A DNA stretch of 64,000 bases, from assembly GCA_947493175.1 (NCBI GenBank), contig CANLQD010000002.1:558001-622000 (forward strand), read 5' to 3'. The translations under genes were made by a program, and so were the position numbers. Below, in pieces: positions 25,694 to 34,881 of the stretch (position 1 is its first letter; every line of letters begins with the position of its first letter). This DNA comes from an uncultured Flavobacteriaceae bacterium (lineage in GTDB: Bacteria; Bacteroidota; Bacteroidia; Flavobacteriales; Flavobacteriaceae). The notes under the pieces are model-generated. The model did not search any database, was not told where the DNA came from, and saw nothing but the letters and a program-made list of their open reading frames with translations.

Positions 25694-26581
25694 ATGAAGA
25701 ATATCGCCGTAATAGGTGCCGGTACCATGGGTAACGGCATCGCCCATGTATTTGCCCAAAAAGGATTTTCGGTACACCTCATTGATATTTCACAAACATC
25801 GCTAGAAAAAGGGTTGGCGACCATAGCTCGAAACCTGGATAGGATGGTGGAAAAGGAAAAAATTTCTACAAGTGATAAAACAAATACTCTAGAAAATATT
25901 CGCACTTTTACCGAAATACCAGAAGGTGTACGCGATGCCGACTTGGTCGTTGAAGCAGCAACCGAAAATGTAGGTTTAAAATTCGATATCTTTAAACAGC
26001 TAGACGGTATATGCCCGAAAAATTGCATTCTGGCAACCAATACCTCTTCCATTTCAATTACTCAAATAGCTGCCGTGACCAAAAGACCGGATAAAGTGAT
26101 CGGCATGCACTTTATGAATCCTGTACCAATCATGCGATTAGTAGAAATAATTAGAGGCTATAGTACCTCAGATGCTACAACAGAAACCATTGTGGAACTC
26201 GCCGAGGTGCTGGAAAAGACCCCTACAGCGGTTCATGACTACCCCGGTTTTGTCGCCAACCGTATTTTAATGCCTATGATCAATGAGGCCATAGAGACCC
26301 TATACAACGGTGTAGGCGGTGTTATTGAGATTGATACGGTGATGAAGTTGGGTATGGCCCACCCAATGGGACCGTTGCAGCTGGCCGATTTTATAGGCCT
26401 CGATGTTTGCCTTTCCATATTGAACGTATTGTATGATGGCTTTAAAAATCCGAAGTATGCCCCCTGTCCCCTTCTTGTGAATATGGTCGGTGCCGGGAAA
26501 CTGGGTGTGAAATCCGGGGAAGGTTTTTATGACTACGCGGCATCAAGAAAGGCAGAAAAAGTAGCAGCGAGCTTTCAATGA
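25694..26581 (+). CDS. 3-hydroxyacyl-CoA dehydrogenase (3-hydroxybutyryl-CoA dehydrogenase type)
   Basis: 295 residues, the size of single-function 3-hydroxybutyryl-CoA dehydrogenases. Oxidises 3-hydroxyacyl-CoA with NAD+ in fatty-acid or butanoate metabolism. The N-terminal NAD motif is IAVIGAGTMGNGIAHVFA. The signature HFMNPVPIMRLVEI contains the catalytic His, and VHDYPGFVANRILMPMINEA carries the catalytic Asn. The C-terminal domain is closed by GVKSGEGFYDY. It follows the upstream oxidoreductase by 11 bases and is surely co-transcribed with it. Confidence 0.95.
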   Translation: MKNIAVIGAGTMGNGIAHVFAQKGFSVHLIDISQTSLEKGLATIARNLDRMVEKEKISTSDKTNTLENIRTFTEIPEGVRDADLVVEAATENVGLKFDIFKQLDGICPKNCILATNTSSISITQIAAVTKRPDKVIGMHFMNPVPIMRLVEIIRGYSTSDATTETIVELAEVLEKTPTAVHDYPGFVANRILMPMINEAIETLYNGVGGVIEIDTVMKLGMAHPMGPLQLADFIGLDVCLSILNVLYDGFKNPKYAPCPLLVNMVGAGKLGVKSGEGFYDYAASRKAEKVAASFQ

Positions 26582-26669
26582 TTTCATCAAAGCCCTATCT
26601 GAAAGATGCAATACGTGCGAAAGCAAACTACCACCGATACCCGTGGGTGTCAATTATATATAGGAAACA

Positions 26670-27905
26670 ATGGCCTTGATAGTACCTTTTAAAGCAATAC
26701 GCCCGGCAAAGGATAAAGTTGCCCATGTGGTATCCCGTTCTTATCAGCGATACACACGGCGGGAACTAAATTCGGTGTTGTCATACAATCCTTTTTCATT
26801 TTTACATATCATAAACCCGGGTTACAAATACCATAAGAATGTAAAAGGTCAAGAGCGATTCAGATTGGTGCACAATCGGTATTTGGAATTTTTAGAAGAC
26901 AATGTTTTCCTGAAAGATGCCAAAGACAGCTTTTATCTCTACCAAGTCGAAAGTGCGCATTTTGATTGTTGCGGACTTTTCTGTAGCACAAGTGTGGCCG
27001 AGTACCGCAGTAACGTCATTAAAAAGCATGAAAACACGCTACAGCGGCGAGAAGAATTATTTGCAAACTATCTAGACACGGTAAAGTTCAATGCCGAACC
27101 TGTATTGATGACCTACGAGGACAACGAAACGATAGCGGCGATATTGAAAAGAGAAAAAAAGAAAGCACCTGAATACTTTTTCACGACCACCGATAAGATA
27201 ACCCATCGTCTTTGGGTCATATCGGATAAGGCCACCGTGAAGGCCATACAAGCTGGTTTTGGCGATATCAAATCCCTGTACATTGCGGATGGGCATCATC
27301 GCAGTGCTTCTTCGAGTCTCCTAGCCGAGAATTCGGCAAAGAACAACCCGAACCATTCCGGTAAGGAGCCCTATAATTTTTTTATGAGCTACCTAATCCC
27401 TGATTCGGAGATTCGTATTTTCGAGTTCAATCGCATGGTCAAAGGTCTCAATGGTTTGTCGAAAGAAGCGTTCTTGATACGCCTAGATGCTTTTTACCGT
27501 ATCGAAAATCAAGGAGACGTTCTTTATAAGCCTACCAAGAAACATCATTTCAGCATGTATTTGGACGGTGAATTCTACTCACTTTACCTTCGAAAAAAAG
27601 TCTATAAGTTTAGCGATGCGCTTAGTCAACTAGATACTCAAATTCTATTCAAGACAGTTTTAGAGCCGATATTGGGCATTCATGATTTACGCAAGGATAA
27701 ACGCATTCAATATGGTCACGGAAAACACAACGTCATAAAGATGAAGGACGAGATCGATAAGGGCAGATTCACCGTAGGCTTTGGTCTAGTGCCCATTAGC
27801 ATAGAGGAAATCAAGGCAATTGCAGATGCCGGTTTGGTCATGCCTCCGAAAAGCACCTACATCGAACCAAAATTACGCAGTGGCCTTACCATTTATGAAC
27901 TGTAA
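26670..27905 (+). CDS. DUF1015 family protein
   Basis: 411 residues. Recognised by the N-terminal VPFKAIRPAKDKV, the internal YIADGHHRSASS and a conserved C-terminal region with LRKDKRIQYGHG. The family is widespread but its biochemical function is not established to my knowledge; the ADGHHR motif suggests a nucleotide or phosphate site. It has no signal peptide, so it is cytoplasmic. It lies 88 bases after the dehydrogenase and 16 bases before the YggS-like gene, a neighbourhood commonly seen in Flavobacteriia. Confidence 0.9.
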   Translation: MALIVPFKAIRPAKDKVAHVVSRSYQRYTRRELNSVLSYNPFSFLHIINPGYKYHKNVKGQERFRLVHNRYLEFLEDNVFLKDAKDSFYLYQVESAHFDCCGLFCSTSVAEYRSNVIKKHENTLQRREELFANYLDTVKFNAEPVLMTYEDNETIAAILKREKKKAPEYFFTTTDKITHRLWVISDKATVKAIQAGFGDIKSLYIADGHHRSASSSLLAENSAKNNPNHSGKEPYNFFMSYLIPDSEIRIFEFNRMVKGLNGLSKEAFLIRLDAFYRIENQGDVLYKPTKKHHFSMYLDGEFYSLYLRKKVYKFSDALSQLDTQILFKTVLEPILGIHDLRKDKRIQYGHGKHNVIKMKDEIDKGRFTVGFGLVPISIEEIKAIADAGLVMPPKSTYIEPKLRSGLTIYEL

Positions 27906-27921
27906 AATAGATGCAACCAAT

Positions 27922-28578
27922 ATGTCAATAGCCGCAAATCTAAAGCAGATAAAAAGTACGCTTCCAGACGATGTTGTCTTGGTCGCAGTGTCTAAGACCA
28001 AACCTGTGGAAAACCTTCATGAGGCGTACGAAGCAGGTCAGCGCGTTTTTGGAGAGAACAAAATCCAGGAAATGACCCAAAAATGGCACGTAATGCCCAA
28101 AGATATAGAGTGGCATATGATAGGCCATGTGCAACGCAACAAGGTCAAATACATGGCAGCATACGTAACCTTGGTGCACGGTGTGGATAGTTTGAAGCTT
28201 TTACGGGAAATCAACAAACAGGCACAGAAGCATCAAAGAATTATCAAATGTCTTTTACAGGTACACATCGCAGAGGAAGACACCAAATTCGGACTGGATG
28301 AAAGTGAATTGATAGAAATTATGCATTCAGAAGATTTAGAACAACTAGCCCATACACAAATCGTGGGGTTAATGGGAATGGCTACTTTTACAAACGACAG
28401 TGTACAGATCCGAAGGGAATTCAAACGGTTGAAGTCGCTTTACGACCAAATAAAATTAACACACCCCACTGTTGAAGTATTATCGATGGGAATGAGTGGT
28501 GACTATTTGATAGCCATAGAAGAAGGCAGCAATATGGTGCGCGTCGGAAGTAGTATCTTTGGGGCAAGAAACCAATAG
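27922..28578 (+). CDS. YggS/PROSC family pyridoxal phosphate homeostasis protein
   Basis: 218 residues from the ATG at 27922; an earlier in-frame start would overlap the upstream gene. The family binds PLP without known catalysis and balances B6 vitamers. Seen: VVLVAVSKTKPVE with the PLP Lys, VFGENKIQEMTQKW, IEWHMIGHVQRNKVKY, GLMGMATF, LSMGMSGDYLIAIEEGSNMV and VRVGSSIFGAR. Each matches the family closely. Its length is a little short of the usual ~230 residues. It probably shares a transcript with the DUF1015 gene and the exonuclease gene. Confidence 0.95.
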   Translation: MSIAANLKQIKSTLPDDVVLVAVSKTKPVENLHEAYEAGQRVFGENKIQEMTQKWHVMPKDIEWHMIGHVQRNKVKYMAAYVTLVHGVDSLKLLREINKQAQKHQRIIKCLLQVHIAEEDTKFGLDESELIEIMHSEDLEQLAHTQIVGLMGMATFTNDSVQIRREFKRLKSLYDQIKLTHPTVEVLSMGMSGDYLIAIEEGSNMVRVGSSIFGARNQ

Positions 28579-28601
28579 CAATCAAAACGAAGGGGAGATT
28601 T

Positions 28602-29972
28602 ATGTACGCCATACTGGATATTGAGACCACAGGGGGAAAATACAATGAAGAAGGTATTACCGAAATTGCTATTCATAAATTCAATGGTCATGAAGTCGTT
28701 GACCAGTTCATAAGTTTGGTCAACCCTGAAAAAGAAATTCAACCTTTCGTAGTGAAACTCACGGGCATCAACAACAAGATGCTACGAACAGCCCCCAAAT
28801 TTCATGAGGTAGCGAAACGCATTGTTGAAATTACCCAAGACGCCATCTTGGTGGCACATAACGCCCAGTTCGATTACCGTATTCTTCGCACCGAATTTAG
28901 AAGGTTGGGCTACAACTATGAGCGCAAGACTATCTGTACGGTAGACCTTTCCAAGCAGCTCATTCCCGAAGCGGAATCGCACAGCCTGGGAAAATTGGTA
29001 CGCTCCTTGGGCATCGCGGTAAGCGACCGCCATCGTGCTAACGGGGATGCGCTCGCTACGCTACAGTTATTTAAACTTTTACTTGCAAAGGATACCGATA
29101 AAACAATTATTCAGAGAATCATACGGGAAGAAAGCACGGGGGAACTTTCACAACGGCAGTTAGATATTGTCGAATCGCTCCCTTCGGCTACCGGCGTGTA
29201 TTACATGCACAATAAAGACGGGGAGATCCTATATTTGGGAAAGAGCAAGAATATTAAAAAAAGGGTCAATCAGCATTTTACAAAAGAGGGGGGGCACGCT
29301 CGAAAATTACAGAAAGAAACCAAAAAGGTCAGTTTCGAAAAAACCGGAAGTGAGCTAGTTGCTGTTCTCAAAGAGTATGTGGAACTGAAACGCAACAAAC
29401 CTGTTTTTTCCTCATCGAATAACAAGCTGCTTTTTTCACATGCCCTATATGAATATATGGATGAAAATGGCTATTTAAACCTAAAGATTGACAAAATCGA
29501 TTTGAGGGAAAACCCATTATTGACTTTTAATGGATGGCATTCTGCAGCAAACTTTCTATCGAAACTCGTTGAAAAACATGAACTCTGCCTAAAGCTTTCA
29601 GGACTCTCCAAGGCCAAAAACCACTGTTCAAAATTTGACGACAAAAAGTGTATGGGTGCCTGTATTCAAAAAGAAATGCCCGAAGACTATAACTCCAAAG
29701 TAAAAAACGCAATAGGGGGCTACAGTCTTAAAAGAAAGAGTATGGTCCTTGTAGACAAAGGACGAGAGACCGGAGAATATAGCGCGATTTTAGTCAAGGA
29801 TGGTCAATTTCAAGGTTTGGGATTCTATAATTTGAACCATCAAATAAATAATTTGCATATCTTAGAATCGATAATTACACCGATGCAGGCAGATGTGAAC
29901 ACACATCACCTTATTGAATCGTATCTTCGAAAAAAGAGAGGCCTCAAAATTTTGGAGCTGAACGCAATGTAG
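28602..29972 (+). CDS. DnaQ-type exonuclease fused to GIY-YIG (Cho/UvrC-like) nuclease
   Basis: 456 residues. The N-terminal third (1-165) is a DEDDh 3'-5' exonuclease: ILDIETTG, VAHNAQFDYRIL, and a late HRANGDALATL carrying the last His and Asp. The middle (about 195-275) is a GIY-YIG nuclease domain: TGVYYMHNKDGEILYLGKSK, then NIKKRVNQHF, like the N-terminal incision domain of UvrC and Cho. The C-terminal region contains Cys residues spaced CSKFDDKKCMGAC, resembling the UvrC Cys cluster. This DnaQ-Cho fusion is known in Bacteroidota and Actinobacteria and probably processes damaged DNA. Active-site residues look intact in both parts. Confidence 0.9.
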   Translation: MYAILDIETTGGKYNEEGITEIAIHKFNGHEVVDQFISLVNPEKEIQPFVVKLTGINNKMLRTAPKFHEVAKRIVEITQDAILVAHNAQFDYRILRTEFRRLGYNYERKTICTVDLSKQLIPEAESHSLGKLVRSLGIAVSDRHRANGDALATLQLFKLLLAKDTDKTIIQRIIREESTGELSQRQLDIVESLPSATGVYYMHNKDGEILYLGKSKNIKKRVNQHFTKEGGHARKLQKETKKVSFEKTGSELVAVLKEYVELKRNKPVFSSSNNKLLFSHALYEYMDENGYLNLKIDKIDLRENPLLTFNGWHSAANFLSKLVEKHELCLKLSGLSKAKNHCSKFDDKKCMGACIQKEMPEDYNSKVKNAIGGYSLKRKSMVLVDKGRETGEYSAILVKDGQFQGLGFYNLNHQINNLHILESIITPMQADVNTHHLIESYLRKKRGLKILELNAM

Positions 29973-30071
29973 TAACGTACCTCAGGACCTTCGTCTGCCG
30001 AAACGACTAGGTAGAGGTGCGACGAACCCAAAAGGTATTTAAAAGAATTTAAACATTCGATTTCGGCGCAG

Positions 30072-30938
30072 GTGTCGGAGCTTATAAATCTCGATCATCG
30101 AGTGAAAAAACACAGACCAAGCACTAACTGGAGAAGTCGTCTTCATGAAATCATCTATGAAGCGGATACTCCCATGGGCAAAGCATTTGACATTGTCCTC
30201 TTTGCACTAATTATCATCAGTGTAATCTTAGTCATGCTCGAAAGTGTAGCATCAATCGACGTCAAATATCATAGGCAACTACTGGCTTTTGAATGGATCG
30301 TTACCATTTTTTTTACCATCGAATATATTGCCAGGGTCATTTCCATTAAAAAGCCTTTGAAATATGTTTTCAGTTTTTACGGCATTATTGATTTTATATC
30401 CACCATTCCATTATACATTTCATACTTTTTTGCAGGGTCTCAGGTATTACTTGCGGTAAGGGCCCTTCGCTTGTTAAGAATTTTTAGAATTCTAAAGCTG
30501 GTTCAATATGTTGGGGAAGCTTCCCAATTAAAAAAAGCGTTGAAAGCCAGCCGCAATAAAATTGCCGTGTTCATTTACACCGTGTTGATCCTTTCCATCA
30601 TTATGGGCACCATTATGTATTGGGTCGAAAGCGATGCCTCGGGCTTTACCAGTATCCCGAGAAGCATCTATTGGGCCATCGTAACCTTGACTACGGTTGG
30701 CTACGGCGATATCGCCCCTCAAACCCCATTAGGCCAATTGATTGCAACAGTGGTAATGATTTTAGGTTATGGAATTATAGCGGTTCCGACAGGAATCGTC
30801 ACTTCCGAAATTACCAAACAGGGACTGGAAGAACAAAGAAACAAAATACACCTAAATACACAGTGCTGCCCTAGTTGTTCTGCTGAAGGCCATCGTGACG
30901 ATGCGACGCATTGCTACAATTGTGGAAGTCAACTATAA
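30072..30938 (+). CDS. voltage-gated K+ channel with C-terminal zinc ribbon
   Basis: 288 residues, GTG start at 30072. Six membrane segments: S1 about 40-57, S2 about 74-90, S3 about 98-120, S4 about 125-143, S5 about 163-183 and S6 about 221-243. S4 carries Arg at 130, 133, 136 and 139 (RALRLLRIFRIL), the voltage-sensor pattern. The selectivity filter is TVGYGD (208-213). After S6 a short tail ends in a CPSC (266-269) and CYNC (281-284) pair, a likely zinc ribbon. The stop overlaps the miaA start by one base, so the two are translationally coupled. The ligand or role of the ribbon is unknown. Confidence 0.93.
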   Translation: MSELINLDHRVKKHRPSTNWRSRLHEIIYEADTPMGKAFDIVLFALIIISVILVMLESVASIDVKYHRQLLAFEWIVTIFFTIEYIARVISIKKPLKYVFSFYGIIDFISTIPLYISYFFAGSQVLLAVRALRLLRIFRILKLVQYVGEASQLKKALKASRNKIAVFIYTVLILSIIMGTIMYWVESDASGFTSIPRSIYWAIVTLTTVGYGDIAPQTPLGQLIATVVMILGYGIIAVPTGIVTSEITKQGLEEQRNKIHLNTQCCPSCSAEGHRDDATHCYNCGSQL

Positions 30939-31858
30939 TGAAGAAGGTGCTACTTTCCGTTATTGGCCCCACCGGTATTGGCAAGACCAGATTGGCCATC
31001 GCCGTTGCAAAACACTTCAAAACGGAAATTATCTCTGCCGATTCTCGACAATTCTATAAGGAAATGACCATTGGTACCGCGGTACCTTCCCAGTCAGAAT
31101 TGAGTCAAGTACCCCATCATTTTATACAACATCGCAGTATCGAAGAAGATTATTCTGTGGGAGATTATGAACGGGACGCCATAGCCCTTCTACATCAACT
31201 CTTTGAAAAACATGATATTTTGGTATTGGTAGGTGGCAGTGGTCTTTATGTAGATGCAGTGACACAGGGGTTAGATGTATTTCCACCAATTGACAAAAAA
31301 ATACGGCCACAATTAAATGAAATTTTTCGAACTCAAGGCCTCCCAGAACTACGGCGACAGCTAAAAGAACTAGACCCCGATTATTACAAACAGGTAGATT
31401 TAGACAATCCCCACCGGCTTATTAGAGCGTTAGAAGTCTGCATAACAAGTGGTCGCCCCTACTCTTCGTTCTTAAACAGACCAAAACCACAACGGTTTTT
31501 TCTACATTTTACGATTGGCATTACCGCTGACAGGGAAGTCATTTACGATCGTATTAATAAAAGAGTCGACCTAATGATGCATCAAGGGCTACTGAAGGAA
31601 GCGAAACAACTCTATCCCAAAAAGAATCTAAATGCCCTGCAAACGGTAGGCTACAGAGAACTTTTTCGTTATTTGGATGGTGCATACGATTTGGATTTTG
31701 CCATTTCGGAAATCAAAAAAAATACGCGTAGGTTTGCCAAAAGACAGCTTACATGGTACCGCAAGCGTCCTAATATTTTGTGGACTGACTATGCATATGA
31801 TGAGCATCGGTTACTAGGCGAGATAGCACAACGAATTATGCCCCTTACAGATGAATGA
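30938..31858 (+). CDS. miaA: tRNA dimethylallyltransferase MiaA
   Basis: 306 residues from the ATG at 30938, which overlaps the channel stop (TAATG). Transfers a dimethylallyl group to A37 of tRNAs reading UNN codons. The P-loop is GPTGIGKT (10-17), followed by the substrate-binding SADSRQFYKEMTIGTAVPS; GGSGLYVDAVTQGL, DPDYYKQVDLDNPHRLIRAL and TVGYRELFRYLDG are all family signatures. The length is normal. It overlaps gntK by 8 bases at its 3' end. Confidence 0.97.
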   Translation: MKKVLLSVIGPTGIGKTRLAIAVAKHFKTEIISADSRQFYKEMTIGTAVPSQSELSQVPHHFIQHRSIEEDYSVGDYERDAIALLHQLFEKHDILVLVGGSGLYVDAVTQGLDVFPPIDKKIRPQLNEIFRTQGLPELRRQLKELDPDYYKQVDLDNPHRLIRALEVCITSGRPYSSFLNRPKPQRFFLHFTIGITADREVIYDRINKRVDLMMHQGLLKEAKQLYPKKNLNALQTVGYRELFRYLDGAYDLDFAISEIKKNTRRFAKRQLTWYRKRPNILWTDYAYDEHRLLGEIAQRIMPLTDE

Positions 31859-32348
31859 AAGAACTATTTTGTACGTGATGGGCGTTTCTGGATGTGGGAA
31901 ATCTACCATCGGAAAACGTCTTGCGAAAGAACTTGACCTCCCATTTTTTGATGGTGATGACTACCATCCGATTGAAAATGTACAAAAAATGGCTGCCGGA
32001 AAACCTTTGAACGACCAGGACAGAAAAGGATGGCTAGAGATATTGAACGACCTTGCTTACAGACAAAAAGATACTGGAGCGGTCATTGCTTGCTCTGCTT
32101 TGAAAAAAGCATACCGAAAGCTATTGGTCGGCAGATTAAAAGAAAAAGCAATCTTCATTTATTTAGAAGGTTCTTTCGAACAAATAACGAATAGGTTGAT
32201 GGCCAGAAAAAATCATTTCATGCCAGCTCACCTTCTAAAGTCCCAATTCGAAACCCTGGAGATTCCATCGAATGCCCTTACGATTTCTATTACCAAATCC
32301 CCGGAAGAGATGGTACTACAAATTACCAATGAACTAAAGTCTATGTAA
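31851..32348 (+). CDS. gntK: gluconokinase
   Basis: 165 residues, GntK type. Phosphorylates gluconate to 6-phosphogluconate. The P-loop is GVSGCGKST (about 11-19), followed by FFDGDDYHPIENVQKMAAGKP, with the gluconate-binding Asp-Asp-x-His. ACSALKKAYRKLL and ARKNHFMPAHLLKSQF are also hallmark. It overlaps miaA by 8 bases and ends the forward run; an AACTCA hairpin with T run follows. Confidence 0.93.
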   Translation: MNERTILYVMGVSGCGKSTIGKRLAKELDLPFFDGDDYHPIENVQKMAAGKPLNDQDRKGWLEILNDLAYRQKDTGAVIACSALKKAYRKLLVGRLKEKAIFIYLEGSFEQITNRLMARKNHFMPAHLLKSQFETLEIPSNALTISITKSPEEMVLQITNELKSM

Positions 32349-32371
32349 TTAAGGGACAGTTTTGAATATTG

Positions 32372-32389
32372 AACTCATATTGAGTTTTT
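32372..32389 (+). terminator. terminator after gntK
   Basis: AACTCA, 3-base loop, TGAGTT, followed by TTT and G. A short, 6-pair stem 24 bases after the stop; modest strength. Confidence 0.55.
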
Positions 32390-32443
32390 GTTTGAAACCG
32401 GGATTTTCGGTTTTCGCAGCTTAACGAAAGTTTGATGTTAGAC

Positions 32444-32477
32444 TACAAAAAAAAGCATCTATTTTCATAGATGCTTT
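32444..32477 (-). terminator. rho-independent terminator of rprY
   Basis: AAAGCATCTA (minus strand, from 32477) and TAGATGCTTT form ten perfect pairs over a 6-base loop; the minus strand continues with eight T. It lies about 30 bases past the rprY stop. Confidence 0.85.
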
Positions 32478-32505
32478 GTAAAAAGTCAGAGGTCAAGCTT
32501 ATCGA

Positions 32506-33213
32506 TTACTCGGTCTTAATTACAAGTCGAAAACCTTCTCCATGAATATTCAGAATCTCGACAGTATCATCACGTTTCAAGTACTTTCTAAGTTTTGCAA
32601 TGTATACATCCATACTACGGGAAGTAAAATAGTTATCATCGCGCCAAATTTTTGTCAAAGCCAGTTCCCTGGGCATTAAATCATTTTCATGTAGTGCCAA
32701 AAGTCGTAACAACTCATTCTCTTTCGGAGACAGCTTAATGGCTTCCTCGTCTTTGTATTTTAGAAATCTTAATTTCGAATTCAGATGAAAACCGCCTATC
32801 TGAAACTCGAATTTCTTACTATCGGCAAGGCTGTTAGAAGACTTTCTTTGGATAATCGCTTTCAGCTTCATTAAAAGCACCTCTGAGTCAAAAGGTTTGT
32901 TCAAATAATCATCTGCGCCGGCCTTATACCCTTTAAGGACATCTTCCTTCATCGTTTTGGCTGTTAGAAATACAATAGGCACGTTTTCATTTTTCTCCCG
33001 TATTTCCTTCGCTAGTGTAAAACCATCCTTGTAAGGCATCATGACATCCAGAATACAGACATCAAAATTGTCTTTTTTAAATTTTTCAAAACCTTCCATT
33101 CCATTCTTTGCCAAAGTGACATCGAAATCGTTCATTGAAAGATAGTCTTTTAGAACAATCCCGAAGTTCGGATCATCCTCTACTAGAAGTATTTTCTTGT
33201 TTGCAGTCTCCAT
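32506..33213 (-). CDS. rprY: response regulator RprY (OmpR family)
   Basis: 235 residues. The receiver (about 6-120) has the acidic pair Glu12/Asp13/Asp14, phospho-acceptor Asp56 in VCILDVMMP, a Thr in FLTAKT and Lys in YLNKPF. The winged-helix OmpR/PhoB domain occupies about 140-235: LSPKENELLRLL, then NYFTSRSMDVYIAKLRKYLK, and GEGFRLV at the end. It is co-transcribed with the kinase rprX 8 bases upstream and has its own strong terminator. In Bacteroides and Porphyromonas this pair has been linked to stress and transporter control, which may not carry over here. Confidence 0.94.
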   Translation of the reverse strand: METANKKILLVEDDPNFGIVLKDYLSMNDFDVTLAKNGMEGFEKFKKDNFDVCILDVMMPYKDGFTLAKEIREKNENVPIVFLTAKTMKEDVLKGYKAGADDYLNKPFDSEVLLMKLKAIIQRKSSNSLADSKKFEFQIGGFHLNSKLRFLKYKDEEAIKLSPKENELLRLLALHENDLMPRELALTKIWRDDNYFTSRSMDVYIAKLRKYLKRDDTVEILNIHGEGFRLVIKTE

Positions 33214-33221
33214 AGTTTGTA

Positions 33222-34799
33222 TTAGATTAAGGGTAATTTTACATAGAAAGCGCTTCCTTTTCCCTTTTCACTTTCTGCGTAGACTTCACCTTGGTGATCG
33301 TCTATGATTTTTTTTACATAGGCCAGACCCAGTCCGTGCCCTTTTACATTATGCAAGTCTCCCGTATGTTCCCGGTAGAACTTTTCAAAAACTCGTTTCA
33401 AGACCGCTTTGCTCATTCCTGAACCTTGATCCTGAACTTTTATGATGATAAAATTTTTGGCCACCTCTGTAAACACATCAATTTTAGGTGCCTCGGGGGA
33501 ATACTTAATGGCATTGTCCAATATATTGACGATTACATTTGTAAAGTGCATTTCATTGGCCAACACTTCTGTTCGAGGAGCGTCCAAATGTGTTTCAATG
33601 TAACCTCCCCGGTCTTGTACTATTAATTCAACATGTGCAATGGCATCACCTACGATTTCATGAACATCGATTCGATCTTTGCTGATATCGAGTTGGTTTT
33701 TCTCCAATTTTGATATACGCAGTACATTTTCCACTTGAGCGTGCATTCGCTTGTTTTCGTCCCGGATCATCCCCAAATAGCGCATCACTTTATCCTGATT
33801 TTCAATGATTTTAGGGTTCTTGATCGCCTCTACCGCTAAATTAATGGTCGCTATAGGCGTTTTGAACTCATGGGTCATATTGTTGATGAAGTCCGTTTTA
33901 ATTTCCGAAATCTGCTTTTGTTTGATAAGCTGATAAATAGCTCCGGAATAGGAGGCTACGATTACAAGGGTGAAAAGCAACGATAAAACTGCCATACCCA
34001 ATATCTGTTGTATCAAAAACCCTTTCTTTTTTGGAAAAGTGAGCAGCAGTGAAAAGTCGGTATCCCCGTCTTGGTCTTCAAAAATAGGCGCCTTGTACAG
34101 TGTACTGTTCGCAAATTTGAATTTTCTCGATTTTACCTTGGTAGGGAGCCCCTTGCTATAAATACCGTATTCAAAATTAACGTTCAAGCTTCTAGATTTT
34201 AGTTCTCTGTCTAGCAGAAGCTCTAACTCTTGCTTGGATACGCGTTTATGAATGGGCACCGTTTTGGCACTTTCACTAAATACATCGTCGAACTGGGCTT
34301 TTTCAATACTTGATAAGGTTCCGATTTTTTCCAATTTTTCAATTGGATTTAGTTGTAAACCCTTTCCGTCCAGGTCATAATCCTCTTTAAAGATGGTCTT
34401 TTGCCGTGTACTGGTATAGTTGGAAATCAGTGTACTGTCTTCCCCATTGCCATTGTCAAAGAACGTCGAGGCGATATTGTAATTCTCCTCCAAGATACCA
34501 TGCGAATAAAACAACACTTCATTCGAATTGATATCCCTGTCGATGAACAAAATATTTCTAAGCCTAGTAGACGAAGGAGCTCCTAAACTATCCTGTGAAA
34601 GATATCTGTCATAATAATCTCTCCGCTCGCGTTCCTCTACCTTATCGGTTACCTTGGACAGCACTTGGGAAACCGCATTTGAAAACTGTTCTTCCTTATC
34701 CTCAACGGACTTTTTAATCCAGAAACCTTGAACAAAAATAATCCCTATTAGGGATAGGCTCATAAGGATTACTAAAAGAACAAATAGCTTCTTGTTCAT
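33222..34799 (-). CDS. rprX: sensor histidine kinase RprX
   Basis: 525 residues. Two membrane segments (about 6-27 and 264-285) bracket a ~235-residue periplasmic sensor domain without recognised family features. The HisKA dimer domain has the phospho-acceptor His310 in NNMTHEFKTPIATIN. The HATPase domain has NILDNAIKYS (N box), DQGSGM and GHGLGLAYVKKI. Its partner is rprY, 8 bases downstream. The gene starts 82 bases past the coaE stop, and the gap is AT-rich without a clear -7 box. The stimulus is unknown. Confidence 0.94.
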   Translation of the reverse strand: MNKKLFVLLVILMSLSLIGIIFVQGFWIKKSVEDKEEQFSNAVSQVLSKVTDKVEERERRDYYDRYLSQDSLGAPSSTRLRNILFIDRDINSNEVLFYSHGILEENYNIASTFFDNGNGEDSTLISNYTSTRQKTIFKEDYDLDGKGLQLNPIEKLEKIGTLSSIEKAQFDDVFSESAKTVPIHKRVSKQELELLLDRELKSRSLNVNFEYGIYSKGLPTKVKSRKFKFANSTLYKAPIFEDQDGDTDFSLLLTFPKKKGFLIQQILGMAVLSLLFTLVIVASYSGAIYQLIKQKQISEIKTDFINNMTHEFKTPIATINLAVEAIKNPKIIENQDKVMRYLGMIRDENKRMHAQVENVLRISKLEKNQLDISKDRIDVHEIVGDAIAHVELIVQDRGGYIETHLDAPRTEVLANEMHFTNVIVNILDNAIKYSPEAPKIDVFTEVAKNFIIIKVQDQGSGMSKAVLKRVFEKFYREHTGDLHNVKGHGLGLAYVKKIIDDHQGEVYAESEKGKGSAFYVKLPLI

Positions 34800-34881
34800 C
34801 TTTTATCAAAATTAAAGATTTAACATTTACCCCATTCCACGTTTAACCAAACCTTAACAAATATGTTAAAATCCGGCATCC

